Made by a program: the position numbers and the translations under genes
Notes under the pieces: generated by a model
The model's database searches: none
The model's input: the letters and a program-made list of their open reading frames with translations, nothing else
What the model was told of the DNA's origin: nothing
Source of the DNA: Aricia agestis
Lineage: Eukaryota; Arthropoda; Insecta; Lepidoptera; Lycaenidae
DNA length: 64,000 nucleotides
Assembly: GCF_905147365.1 (NCBI RefSeq)
Contig: NC_056420.1
Location: 1,436,001-1,500,000 of the forward strand
Reading direction: 5' to 3'
Shown: piece after piece, positions 1 to 14,000 of the stretch
Position numbering within the stretch: position 1 is the stretch's first letter
How the letters are laid out: every line of letters starts with the position of its first letter

Positions 1-49
1 ACTATCCAGTGCGTTCGGCGCGTCCGGTGCTGACAAATGTGCGATCACT

Positions 50-241
50 TTAAGCCCGGCCGCACATTGTCCGAATTCTGATCAGAAACAGTCGAATTTC
101 GCCGGATTGCCCCCCGCACACTATCCGAAATATCCTTCCGGCGAGTTCGAGCTCACTCATCTCAGTACAAAATGTAAGAGACAGCGCGGACGTTCAACTG
201 TTTCTTATCAGAAATTTCGGACAATGTGCGGCCGGGCTTAA
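50..241. mobile_element. MITE with 43-bp inverted ends, TTAA flanks
   Basis: Ends are near-perfect reverse complements (ttaagcccggccgcacattg at 50 against its complement ending at 241) and both borders are TTAA, as in piggyBac-type non-autonomous elements. It carries no coding capacity. It lies downstream of the cotransporter gene. Confidence 0.8.
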
Positions 242-416
242 ACGCCGTGCTGTCAATGCACAACATTAGACCTCGCGCGCACGTTAGACAGGAATGTCTT
301 ATTCGAAATAATTATAGACTCTAGGATACGCAAAATAAAGTATAGTCTTCTATAAGACATGTCATGAAAACTACAAAAAGAAGAGTAGTCTCTATTTTGA
401 GTGCTGTAGAGTCTGA

Positions 417-560
417 TATAAATAGTCAGTACTCAAGATGCATCTCGGTCTCAAGACACGGTTCAGGCTCTGTGATTGGTTGGCTGTCAAAATTTGGACC
501 AATCATAGAGACGAACCGCGTATTGAGACCGAGATGCATCTTGAGTACTGACTATTTATA
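417..560. mobile_element. MITE with 37-bp inverted ends
   Basis: The end tataaatagtcagtactcaa at 417 and its exact complement ending at 560 extend to about 37 matching bases per arm. TA borders suggest a mariner-type non-autonomous element. The 65-codon open frame across it is incidental. Confidence 0.8.
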
Positions 561-2069
561 ACGGCCTAAAATCAGATAGGAGAACACACGGCTCAGTTGA
601 CGCACTGGGTCTACGTACAAACTTACATAAAGTTTTCAAAAATCATTTTACTATCATACATCTATGTAATTTGAAATCTCTAATATAGTGGTAACTATAA
701 GACACATTATTTTGGTGCATATTTATTTAGAAATAAGAGAGAAAATATTGAAGTTACTACCTGTCTTCTTTTATTTTTACGGTCTACGTCAAATATTAAA
801 AAGTAAATTTCCCAATCAATAGCTATGTCCACACTATGCACTTTCGTCTTCAATTTTCGTCATCTTCTGTCATTCAACTTTCATATTGGCGCATTCAATA
901 ATTGAATGCGTCAAGAAACGCAACGCCAATATTTTCTTTTTTTTTTTTTGGATACGGTCACAGGGCATGCGTCGCGGGCATGCCTCACGTTCGCTGTTGA
1001 CTGCGCTATAACGCATGCCCTTGACGAACAGAAAAAGGTACAGTGTGGACAAAGCTAATCGGTTGTGTTTCTAGTTTTCCATAAATGGAGTATTTATGAT
1101 ACTAAAATAGCACCTTACAAAGAATTACATCAAAATGTCAACTACAATAAATTGGTCTTAATTTTTCACTCAAAACGCACAATCACATTCAAGCTATATG
1201 AAACCTTATTACAAAACATTAGTGTTCGAATTAAAACTACGCGAATAAATTAATATTGTTAGTAGGTTTGATACAATCCGTATACGTTTAGTAAATTTAC
1301 CCCTTGTTTTGAAATATTTGCACAACGGATAATCTTATAACACTGTCTCTTTGTGCCACTCCGAGATAAAGATTTTGACATAAGCTCTAAAGATTTTCTG
1401 TCAAACTTTTCATTTAATTAAAGTTTACTAATCATCTATAATCTCCATTAAATGTTTCTGAAAGCAGCATACAATATGTCTGATACATTTGAATCTTGGC
1501 AGACCAGTGGAAAAATTATCCGCTTGCAAGTAAAGTGGGCAAATGCTCAAATAAAATAGATTCTACTTACTCTGTACTTTTGTACTAGCAGGGAATGGAA
1601 TGTAAGAAGCAGTTATTTTATATATGTATTAACTAAAAGATCTTATTTTTCGTCAAAAAGGACACAGGAAACAACTGGACGAAATTTTTATGCTGATGAA
1701 AATTAACGTCACAGATAACTGACAGACACTATGACGTCACCCTACTTTCTTCAGTGTGACGTCACATACCCTATATTTTCCATATTGTCCGAGTATTAAA
1801 AATAATGTAGACGCATGAGCGAGTACTCGGCAAAACGTCGGGCGTGGGCGATGTTAATATCGCATGTCGTAACGATAAAAAGGTATCAACAAGACAGGAA
1901 TATAATATTTTAGAATACCATTAATCTATGGTATATTTGTCCTGTCTTCGTCATCGACATGATTGGAGAACGCTCCTTTTGAGCGAGTGTTTCCGATCGG
2001 TAGATTATCGTACACGATATCGTATCGTACAGTGTAAAACCGCTATGGCGCGGGGGGTGACGTCCCCCG
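561..2069. other. 3' flank of Ncc69, no gene recognised
   Basis: No coding exon is supported. It contains AT-rich sequence, two perfect TGACGTCA palindromes (1732-1739 and 1757-1764), and GC-rich sequence just after the stop at 2070. No convincing poly(A) signal for the cotransporter was picked out close to its stop. Confidence 0.5.
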
Positions 2070-5000
2070 CTACGAGTAGTAGGTGAGCACGGCGGCGTGG
2101 TTGCCGCGCACGAGCAGCACGCGCGGCGCAGCGGTGGCGAGCACGCGCAGCCACGCGGCGTAAAGCGGCGCGGGCAGGCGGCGGCGCGGCATCGGCAGCG
2201 TCACGCACGCCAGCCGCGCGCCGGCGGACCGGGCGGACACTAGCTCGCGCACGCGCAAGTAGCGGTGCGTGCGGTCACGCGCCGCCAGCAGATCCGCCTC
2301 CGTGATGCCCGCTGCATACACAATAAATTTAGATCAATGGTTCTTAACCGGTGGTCCGCGGACCACTGGTGGTCCCTAAAGGCGTTCCAAGTGGTCCGCG
2401 AAGCCATCCTAATAATATGTGAGAATTCAGAAGTTAGCAGTCACAAAAATCACATTAAATTAAAATCTGTAAATTTTAGATTTTTGCCAAATGAAAAAAT
2501 GAGTGCTTATTATAAAGTTGTGCTTGTTTTCTTTATCAAACAACCCTTAATTTAGGTAAACCAAGTGGGTGGTCCCCGGCAAGACAAACATTTGGTAAGA
2601 TGGTCCCTCATGACTGAAAGGTTAAGAACCACTGATTTAGATACATAAGTAATGCTCATAACTTTAATAAATTTAAAAATATGAAAGTATAGTGAGATGT
2701 TCGCGTATGATTTGCGGACGCACACGTACTCCGTAGAGTATGTGTACATTCCTTTATACAATGTGCTAGGTCATTTTCTTGAATGCTAACAACGGATATT
2801 GAATAGATTGGATTAAAACTTGCTGACCAGCCTATTGTAAATCAATGTAAATTACCTTTTATACTAACTGCCGTCGAAGGAATATTAGCTGATTTCTGTG
2901 ACAATGTAAACCACTTTTGTATACTCACTGGGATCATTACTGTCGTCCGTCGTCATATACGGCGCGATGAGCTTGTCGAAGTACGCCAAAGTAGACTCCT
3001 TGGGCTTCTTAGACACGTCGGGAATCATCTCCAACGCGGAGTAGTCTATCCGGAACTTGGAGAGCAGGGAAGCCATACTGAAATCATTCATTCAATATTA
3101 CTTACTATATATTTTTTTACTACGATAAAACCTGATAAAACGTATAAAACTGAAGTTTCGATTCTAATTCTAAAGGTGGCTTTTCGATCTACGCGGCAAG
3201 CGACATACATTAACATAAAATGGCATTTTATGTTTAACCGTTTTTTAGCAACGAACCCGTAGAAAGTCAAGCACAGTATTCACGGACCCCCTTAATAAAA
3301 TAAACAGCAAAACACCACCGACCATATCTCGGATCAAGGATCTAGGTTATAGATTTCATTTTGCTCTCTGCCACTACAATGCAGCGGGTCGCTAGATATG
3401 TAGCTAATGCACTTAAAGCCATTACATACTTGCGTTCCTCAATCTCCATCTCGGCGTTGTTGTTGGCGAGCGTGAACACGCGCAGCGGGCAGCCCGCCCA
3501 CGCGCGACGCGTCGACAGAATGTACGGCAGCAGCAGCGTCAGACCTGCGACACACGTTTGTGTTTAAGGGTCAATTCAGACCTCGACGCGTAGGTGCATT
3601 CCTAAATTTGTACTGAATTGACAGATTTCGTGAGCGTGAGACGCCTTGCAAATCTGTCAAATCCATACAAATTTAGAAATGCATTTACGCGTTGCGTATC
3701 GGTCTAAATTGACCCTCAAGTTAAAATTAATTCCTTTTTAATTTTTTAATTAATTTTATCTTTATATTTTATTGTGTTTAAAGATTAATTTATTTTTTAA
3801 GGAACGATACATTGTTCAACTTAATAAAATTACAATAGAGAGCGTTGAGATAACAGTCACGTTTTTAATGCACCGTACTGTAATATCGTGGACGTTTTAG
3901 GTTGTCAGCCTCTGACGTAAGACCTATATCCTACGAACGTATGCAAAATAAATGATTTGATTTGACGTCTTAGCTTCCCGTTACATTAAATTAAATGAGT
4001 CTTTTTACGATTTCACACATTCCTATTTTGCCGTGGTTCGAGAAAATAATGTTGTCTTTAAGATACGCCGCAGCCAAATAATATAAATAATAAATCCTTA
4101 ACGGCAAAATCATGCCGCTTGGTTCTCTGGCCCCACCCCATCAGCGCTGACTCCGCCCCTGACACCACACGACCTACCTCCGTCGTCGTACAGCCACCAC
4201 ACGTCGACGGTGCCCGCCTGCCGCTTGGTAAACTGCTCCACTGACGTGAACGACGACACGCGCCGCCGATTTCGTCCAAGCAGCGCGCTTAGTCCACCCC
4301 TGACAGACAACGAATCAATTTAATTAAAGTTTTTCTAAAACACCGATCTACCGAAACGACCGAACAAATAAAATGGAAAAAATATAATATTACAGCCGTA
4401 TGCCAAATCACATTTTTTTCAATATATATCAAGTGTTCTCGCTCACCTCTCTTCTTTCTCTTTCTTTTGCGGCCCGTTTGTGTCAGTGTTGGCGTCCGCA
4501 GTCTCAGGGTGCTGGTTGACACGCAGCGGCGCGGGCGAACCCGGGCCTGATAGGTCAGACAAACTGCTACCTGCATACAGAAATATAGCGTTACGTTTCA
4601 ACAGTTACAGTTTGAGTCATTATTAAAAATTTTGTTCAGTTAAAAACTACAAAGAAGCCGACTACCCTTATTCTAGCATTTATTGAAATCAAGTCAACAG
4701 TTTAGATGCTACGTTTCAATAATAAGCATAGACTGTCAATATCCCGTTTCCTTGAATCTTAAAGAGGAAACTCACCAACAGAATGTATGTTCAAACTCTC
4801 CGTAGATTTAGAGTCCTTGATGCTTTCACCAATCGAATCTGTAACAAAAGATATTATGTAACGTAGTAGATGTACGAGTTTATTGTTGCTGATGTTATCA
4901 TCAGCAATTTTGATTAGAATTGTGGCGGTACCCACAATTAGCGCCACATTCCAGCATCGCGCTATCGGAGTTTTTTAAGTGCATCGGTATATTTACGCAA

Positions 5001-8000
5001 CTGAAATCAATCACTTGGGCTTCGGCCTGACCGAGCATAACACCTCGCTCGGTCGGAAGATCTTCCCTTGCGACATCCTCGCATATTACTACAGAATGAT
5101 ACGTATATTGGCACAGTAGAATCTATCTGCGCCACATACACGTCCAGGGCATTACTGATGATGATGTGTGAGTACCGTTAGCGGGGGGCGTGGGGCGGGG
5201 CGCGGGCGCGAGGTACGCGGCCAGCTCGGGCTCGAGCGCGGCGGCCGCGCGCACGCCGCCCTCTACACGCAGCAGCGCCAACGCCACGTGCACGTCCAGG
5301 GCTTTACTGTAACATTTATATTGAAGTTAATATGTTTCTGGTGGAGTTGGATAATATTATACCAACAGAGGAACTGATTAGAGACTGATTGATTTTGAGA
5401 CATTAAGCGGACCTACGTCGTTTATTCTGGTTGTGTTCAATGGTTATTGTGATTTGTCGGGTAAGTTTGACATAACGCGACAAAATTGCGGTCCGCCAAC
5501 TGCGTATGAATCAACTTCTCTTATGGTACCTTACAGTAATACAACACGATTTGTTTGGGTCGTGATTTGGTCGTGAATAGATAGCGAATACGTACTGCAG
5601 TATATCAACATAGTCGACGAGCTCCTGCCGCGTACTCGACTCCCAGTCCTCGCGCACGCCCATCAGCAGAATATTGGGTTTCAGTTTGCCGAGACCACTT
5701 GCCTGGTGAAAACATCAGATATTAATAAACACTTCACTAAAATCATCAATCATAAACATAGACAAATGATACGATAATAACAATGCAACAGTAGAAAAAA
5801 TTGAGCTCACCGTATCCTACCTACTGAAAACACTACTAAGATTCAATATTATTATATATAATTGATTGTACTGTTGCCTCTTGGTGGAAATCCAATGTGA
5901 TTACTTATTAGTAATAGCATCCAATGTTATTGTAAATGAGCACCAAAAATTCATACAAGATGAGTCATTGTCTCAAGCGCACAAAAATGTTGATGTCCGC
6001 CTTACATAGGTGTGCATGGAAAATACATATTTCCAAAAACATGTGAAAGAGACAGCTATATTTCAATAACTAAACTTTTCACTGTCCGGCGACCGGACAT
6101 GTCTGTCATACTACGAATAATAAAAACTAAGGAAGAGTAACTCCGCCAAAAAACATGCTCCACAATGCGTCTTACTCTTGTCAAAAATGTGTACCTTAGG
6201 TACACATTTCAATAGATTTGCAATATTTAACGGCCGTTCCCAATATTCAATCTATCTCTGGTTTAACATACAACCGATCGCAGCTAACATTGAATTGACA
6301 TAAAATATATGTCTCTAATGTCTAATGTGAGTTATTCCTGTCTCTAGTAGGGCAAAACCAGAGATAGATCAAATATTGGGAACGGCCGTAAGTGGCCTTG
6401 AGCGGTATTAGGCGTTACATGACAGTTCGAAAGGAACCAAATTTAAAACGGTAATAGTATGGGAGTTACGTTTCCTTAGTTTTTATAATTCGTAGCTGCC
6501 ATATCATAGTATATTGTTCCGAAAACCAATCAACAAACCTGCAACAACGCACTGGCGCCATCTTTGAGCGGCGTGTCGTCGACTATCGTGTAGAACGCCT
6601 TGATCTTGCGGCGCGCGAGCCAGTGGTACGCGCGACTAGTGAGCGCCTCGCGCGTGCGATGCGACGTCGGGTTCTGTAAAAATATATAACAATAAGAGCT
6701 TTTATCTATAAGTATATAACTACCACATATTTTTTAAAGTATATTGTGCTAGTTACAGTAAGATTTTGTTGGGTATATCTCAACATGCAACGTGCGTGCA
6801 CTACTTATTGATAAAAATATTTACAGATCGTTTAGCAACAGTCTTTGTTTATGTACTAAATTTCCAACGAATTTAGACAGAATAGCGACATTAGATCATA
6901 AGATTTACTGTGTAATACATACCTGTATAACATGTCCGCAAAGCAGCAGCGAAGAATCTTTGGTAATAAGATACGCAAAGTCCGTCAATATAGGCCGCTC
7001 GCCCGGGAATCCGGTCAGTACTAGTATCTGTGGCCTATGAAATAAATAATAGAACCATAATAAGTGTAAGTAATAAAGGGAATATAATGTAGTCCGTTAC
7101 AAAAGTAATCAAAACAATAAACTTGCACGCCACACGTTTTTAAATATGTCATCTAATATTTGTTTTGATGTTTGTCATCTTTTGTTATTAATAAATCTTC
7201 ACTGGTTCTTTATCTAAAAAAACCTGCCAACGGCGAAGCCAAAAGTTGTCACGATTGTGGCAGTCTTTATTATGATATATGGTATCTCATGAACAGCCTA
7301 GGCATCTAGCTATCTGGCTAACAACCACACGGCTACAGCATACCTATAGTTCTTGACGTGGTCAGTAACCCGGTTGAGATGTTGCACACTGGACAGCGCG
7401 CTCTTGTACGACTGCGCCTGCGTCGTCGAGCCCCAGTTCACGTCTGAAAATTATATGTTGTATATTATATTTTATTTAACACTGTTTTGTATAAAAAGTG
7501 GTAAGTAATATTGCAGTTACCATTGCCAGTGAGCTTCTAATTTACAAAAATATGTCTCATCTACAGTCCGGTCGTGGAGTAATTCATCCATCGACCTATG
7601 GCTGCCTGTCTATTACCCGCACATATATATAATATTGTTATCCAGTTTCTACGAAATCACAATTCTACATCTCAATAGCCAAAGTCTCAACTCGGTGTCA
7701 TCGAATATCAACTAAAGTTGAGTTTAGATTTCAATAGCTCGATTGTCTGTACAATCTATGATAGTAGCATAGCTATCTATAGCTAGATCATACCCGGCTT
7801 CCGATACGACACGATGAGGTACAGCGTGAGCAGACAGGACAGTGTCACCAGCGCCGTCACCCACGACACCACGAACATAATCGCCACGCACACCACCGCA
7901 CCCACCAGCGACAGCCACGTGTTGTACAGCTGCATACACACATATTATGTATTTTTACTATTTCCAGCAACTTTATACGCGCACAACTGCAAGAGCTGTA

Positions 8001-11000
8001 GTTTTCGGCGACTAATTGTAACTTCTATCAATGTTATAAAATACAAAAAGTTTCGGTGTCAACATTGATCCTTGTGGAACTCCAAAGTCAGGTGGAAAAT
8101 TACGTAATATAACTTTGGGCTTTCTTATAGAAATCCTATGTTTAGCCTTCTTAAAGACTGTTTGAAATAGAATTACATAAAGAAGAAAATCACATTAGGA
8201 CTCAACGTAATAAAAGAGTATCAAAGGATTGGCACAAATCTAACAAGAACAAAGTTTGATACCTGAGATTTAATAGGAAACATATATTAAGCTTCAAGAT
8301 AGGTACCCTAAAAGTAGGCCTCCATCCGACAGGTTTGGTGATGTTGGCGTGGAATGTCGCGAAGTTGATCAACGCGTACGCGGCGAGGAAGAAGTTCGAT
8401 ATCAAAGGAGCGATTTGGTTTAGTCCTCCTGAAGCACAAATTATTGTATTAAAAAATGTTTTCTTACGTTTTAAAAATTAATATACGGATTTTTAAGTCT
8501 TATAGCCTTCAGAAACATCTAGCCTATCTAGAAAAGTTAAGGCGGAGATTTGGCTGTTTTGATATAATAAGCTAATAATATATAAATAAGATATAATAAT
8601 ATAATAAGCTATTCATCATGATCAAAACATTATCAGCAATAGTTAAAAATTCAATAACAAGGTTGAAGAACATGTATGCCAAGATATCATGGCTGGTCGT
8701 TACTGGCACATAACTCACCCATCAATATACACGAGACAGCTATGATGAAGGTGAGCGCGTACCCGCGTACCGGCTCATTATTACTCCCGTAACCTTTGGC
8801 GAAGAACTCCAAATATGGGTAGAGCTTGTCTTGACATAGGGCCTGGAAACAAAACACTTTTTAGTTACTTTTATCTTCAGATTATTATCTAATTATAGTT
8901 TTTCGTTAAGCTTTCATAAAGCAAATCAAGGGTAACAAAAGATTTACCTGAAATACTTTAGGTGCAGAGACGAGGGACGCTAACGCGGAGGACAATGTGG
9001 CAGCAAAACATCCGCCGTAGACCAACGGGCCCCAAGCTGAGACCAGGCGAATAACCTGGAATTACGTATTCATTTTATAAATAAAAAAACACGGTTAATC
9101 CTGTTCTTTCGTCTAGACTAGGCCGCCTAAGTTGCGATAAATGCTCTTGAGCAACCATACGGGCATTTAAAATCTTGTCCCAGGTACTTACAGTATTTGA
9201 GGAGTGGTTACTTCCTCTGAAAATACTGTGTTAATCATCCACAATGGGTGCAAAGGTCTTGTTTTTTTTTATAAATAAATTGAAAATAAGCAGTGTACGT
9301 TCGTGTACAGGCTAAATCTAGATATAGCGCTTAGTCAACTGTTTTAATGGTGGTGCCATGCTGAGAAATTGATTGTAAATCGCTGACTCAGCGCTTAATT
9401 ATTGAGACTTTAGGTCCCAGCTAACATATCAACTCGGTAACAGATCGTAAACTTGACTGACCGATGATAACACATCTACATATAAATAAAACGCAAATCA
9501 ATAGGCGTGATAGTTTTTCTGTGAAGTGTCCCACAAAAGTGCTCAGTTTGTGGAATATACTAGGGCTCGCTTCGCTCGGTCTGATATCAACTAGACCTTA
9601 TATACTCACGTCGTTGCTATGATGCAGGCCGTACGCACACGTGCCCGCAAGCACGCAGTCTTGCACGCCGCCGCCCGCGTCGCGCACCACCGTCCAGCCC
9701 GCCACCACCGCTATCACGATGTACGATATTGTCGTCAGCAGGATCGCCAGGAGGGTTCCTTTGGGAATAGATGATGAGGGGTCCTGGAACAAAATTGTTT
9801 ATAGTTTCCGGTGGTTTGGTTCCGTACAGAGCAAGACAGGTGAAATTCTATTGAAAAGCAATTTGAGTGTCGATATGAGTACTAATGATTTGGGAATTAT
9901 TTAAAAAGTGTTTTTAATTAGTACCCAAAGCGTTGGTACGCGACGCAGCAATCTGCGAGATCTTCTGTCTCACACGTCAATCGGTAATGTGTTATGTTTT
10001 TCATTGCTTTTTCGTGCTGTATAATGATAATGAATTAAGAAATTTAAAAAAACCTCCGCCAAAACAACTTTAAAAAGTAATGAAATAATATTTACTATCT
10101 TTAAGTTCAAATAATTCCTAACTTGTGTAAAGTAATATTTTAGTCCATAATTGTTGTCACGGTGTGTCGGGAGACCGCCAAGTAAACTACAACCTACAAC
10201 CGCCAAGTCGCTGATTACCTATCTCGATTCAGATCGCTGTGAATTGATCCTTAAACTTGTTATGCGAAATCAAACATCTACATTAGCGGTCCCCCGACAC
10301 ACCTTGACAACAATTATGGACTAAAATATTACTTTACACAAGTTAGGAATTATTTGAACTTAAAGATAGTAAATATTATTTCATTACTTTTTAAAGTTGT
10401 TTTGGCGGGGGTTTTTTTTAATTTCTTAATTTAATTTTATTTCATACTTTTTAAACTTGTGTTGGTTATAGTGCAGAATAATTCCTATCAACAGAATCAT
10501 ATTCTCATGATTACCATCTATCAATGTCCTTTTCGATGAGGCCGTTAATATGAGCCCAAACATGAAACCTCCACTTTGGGTTCATAAGAAGCTCGGTTCC
10601 TATAGAATCCAGGTAATGCTGCAGCAGCAGCATGTAAATATTTACTGTTTATACATTATCTACTTCTTACTGGTTGTCGCAATTAAAATGAGCCCAAACA
10701 CGAAACCTCTGCTCTAAGTCGGCGAGGAGTTGGATATCCTATTGATTACCAGGTGATGCTGCAGCACCAGGTCAACTTTGCATTATTATGTGTATACGTA
10801 TATATCTAGTATTTTCACAAATGTCACGAACTAGAATGAAATATAAAACCCATCAAACGACTACAAGTTGCTAACGGCCTTTCATGAACCAGATAAACCC
10901 TGATTGTCCAGCACTGAGCAGGCTGATGATGATGAATTATAGCTAAGAACACTCTCGATCATGTCAGCTTTCAAACAAAAAAAACTAGATCAAAATCGGT

Positions 11001-14000
11001 CCACCCGTTTGGATGCTACGATGCCACGGACAGATACACACACAGACAAACAGACAGATAGACAAACAGACAGACAGACAGACAGACACGTCAAACTTAT
11101 AACACCCCTCTTTTTTGTCGGGGGTTAAAAATATAATGAAATGGTTAGTTGGTTCCGCAAACGGATTAGTTACATTTAATACTAGCCATTTTAATATAGC
11201 CATAAGTGTCACTGTGTTTGGTTTGCGGTACCTTATTTCGTATCCAATATTTGATTTTCTAACTTAGCTGTCAAAATTACCGCATGCAATTATCCCAAGT
11301 CATAATCTCACCTTTAGATCACCGGAGATGTTAGCGCCCGCGAGAATCCCGGTAGCTGCGGGAAAGAATATTGCGAAAACAGAGAAGAAGTCATGTTGTA
11401 CTCCCTCAAACACGCGGTAGTCCGGGCCCAGGTTGTCACGTAATACTGTCACTGAAATAGATAGAAAGGTTTGTTACTGGGTTTGTCCTTATAGGTCAAA
11501 ATAAAGAGAGCTTGTTACTAGGAATATCTACCCCTTAAAAGTGAAAAATCCTTATATATAATTTTAGAACTTTTTTGAGTTTCGTCATCTGTCAGAAGAC
11601 TTTTTGTTTTTTTGTTCACAGCGACTTACAGAGATAGATTTATTGCCTCTTTTGCAGTTTCTGTTACTCTCAAATAAGCATTACTAATCATCCCGCGTTA
11701 GTGTCACTAAGAGCAAGAGAGGCAAAAGCGAAAGAGACAGGAATATTTACTATTAAACCCCACAAATTCCTGCGCCACCTCCTTATCGTCCTTGGGCGTT
11801 AGGGCCACTTAAAGCCAGAAGGAAAACAGAGGCAATTCAGAAAGAGACAGCAATATACTTACTATTAAATCCCACGAATCCTTGCGCCACCTCCTCATCG
11901 CCCTTGGGTCCTATCGCCGCGCCTATTAGGAAGTCACCGATGGCGGCCAGCAGGATGAACAGAAGCACCACCTGGGCTTTGGCCTCCCACTCCAACCCCA
12001 CCACCACGATACCGGTCAGCACCACTATCGTGATGCAGCCGTATATCGCTTGGTCCTATTGAAGATCATTACAGTCAATGTCACAGAACTCACAGAGGTT
12101 TTTTTTTTATGAAATAAGGGGGCAAACGAGCAAACGGGTCACCTGATGGAAAGCAACATCCGTCGCCCATGGACACTCGCAGCATCAGAAGAGCTGCAGG
12201 TGCGTTGCCGGCCTTTTAAGAGGGAATAGGGTAATAGGGGAGGGTAGGGATGGGAAGGGAATAGGGGAGGGTAGGGAACGGAATAGGGGAGGGTAGGGAA
12301 GGGAAAAGGGTAGGGGATTGGGCCTCCGGTAAACTCACTCACTCGGCGAAACACAGCGTAAGCGCTGTTTCACGCCGGTTTTCTGTGAGAACGTGGTATT
12401 TCTCCGGTCGAGCCGGCCCATTCGTGCCGAAGCATGGCTCTCCCACGTTTAGGTTGAGAGGTTATTAATTATAGATTGGACCAATCGCTGTTTGTCTCTA
12501 TCACTAGGGCACTATAATATTGCGGTTGAGGTTTGCTTTAAGCTATCGCATAGCTTTTATCCGAATCAAGAAAATTCCGTAACGAAAAAATCCCAACACC
12601 ATATTCCGATCGGCAAACCGTTGCCAGTCTTCGGCACGGTGTTTGTGTGCGTGCGACTAGACGTATGCGGATTATAATTGCATAAGTTGAAAAAATTTTA
12701 CTTATGCAATAGCTTTACCGCGGCAGGCCCCGAGTGCCACACATGTTTTTATTCAGTGATCGAGCTCCTCTTCATAATTAAACAAGTCGAGGCGCTCCGA
12801 AATATACGCCAGTGCATTGACTTTGTTGATGTGTCATCATAATACGTCACACTTCTAAGCAGTGCAATTTAGCGTCGAATAAAAGATTTAACGAGACGAG
12901 ACGATTTCTTATCTGACGCGATATTACAGCGAGCCATTTCTCTTAATAATTAACTTGCTAGCGTAAACTACTCCATATCACACACAACATAAAGTCCAAA
13001 CTCACCCAACTCTTGCTGACCATGTATGCGGTCTCCGGTATGAGACTTATGAGGGACTCGCCAAAGCCCACAACATACATGGCGCAGGCGACAGCATTGG
13101 CCATTGAGAATATCAGACCTATGGAACCCCCGAACTCTGGGCCCAGGGACCGCGATATCATATAATAGGTGCCACCTGGAACAAAATATGTAGAGTGAAC
13201 AGTGATACTAGTAATGGTGAAGATGCTAATGATGATTGTGAGGGTATTGTCGATAATGATGATAGAGAAGATAGTGATGATAGTGACGATAGTAATTATT
13301 CTAGTGATGATGAAGATGCTAGTGATATTATTGACGATAATGCTAGCGACGATAGTGATATTAATGAAGACAATGATGACAACTGCGATTCTACTATTCG
13401 AATGCAACACCAATGCTGCTTCATCCTCTTTCGATTCACTTTGTTACTACTGCTTAAAACTTTTAAATGGTATTCTCGTGACAAAACCAACAAATACGAA
13501 ACGCGTTTTGATTGGTAAAAACTTCAAAACTTGACATATAATATAAGAATAGTATTTAGCTGTTTAAAGAAACTTATACAAAGGATCTTCTGCCCTTCGC
13601 TTAAAAACTTATACAAAGGATTTAAGCGAAGGGCACAAGATGACATAAATAATTAAGTCATAACTTACCTCCTTTTATAACGCCATTAGTGCTGATAGCT
13701 GACATGGAGAGAGCCGTGATTGTGGTCACCACCGACGTCGTCAAGATAAGCAGAACTGACTGACCTGTAAACAATGAGTTGTTCCATACATACTTCAATA
13801 CTAATATTATTATTTATGAGAAAGTATGTCTGTCAGCCTGTAATCTCTGACACTTAAGCCATTTAACCGACTTTGTAAGCCGGAAAAAGACATCATGATT
13901 TTAAAATGGTCCTCTTCTCCCAAACCAGTTTCCAAATGTCAAATCAGACAAGGACAAAACATAGAATAATTGTGTTTGTAATACACAGTCTATATTTATG

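Noticed and set aside
2005..2321. Alternative Ala/Arg-rich open frame over the last cotransporter exon
   Set aside because: It is a shifted reading of a GC-rich exon; the accepted frame matches the NKCC C-terminus and the intron phases.
13195..13534. Three overlapping open frames (Asp-rich, Ile/Val-rich, Ser-rich)
   Set aside because: They come from a GAT/AGT simple-sequence tract, which is open in several frames by composition.
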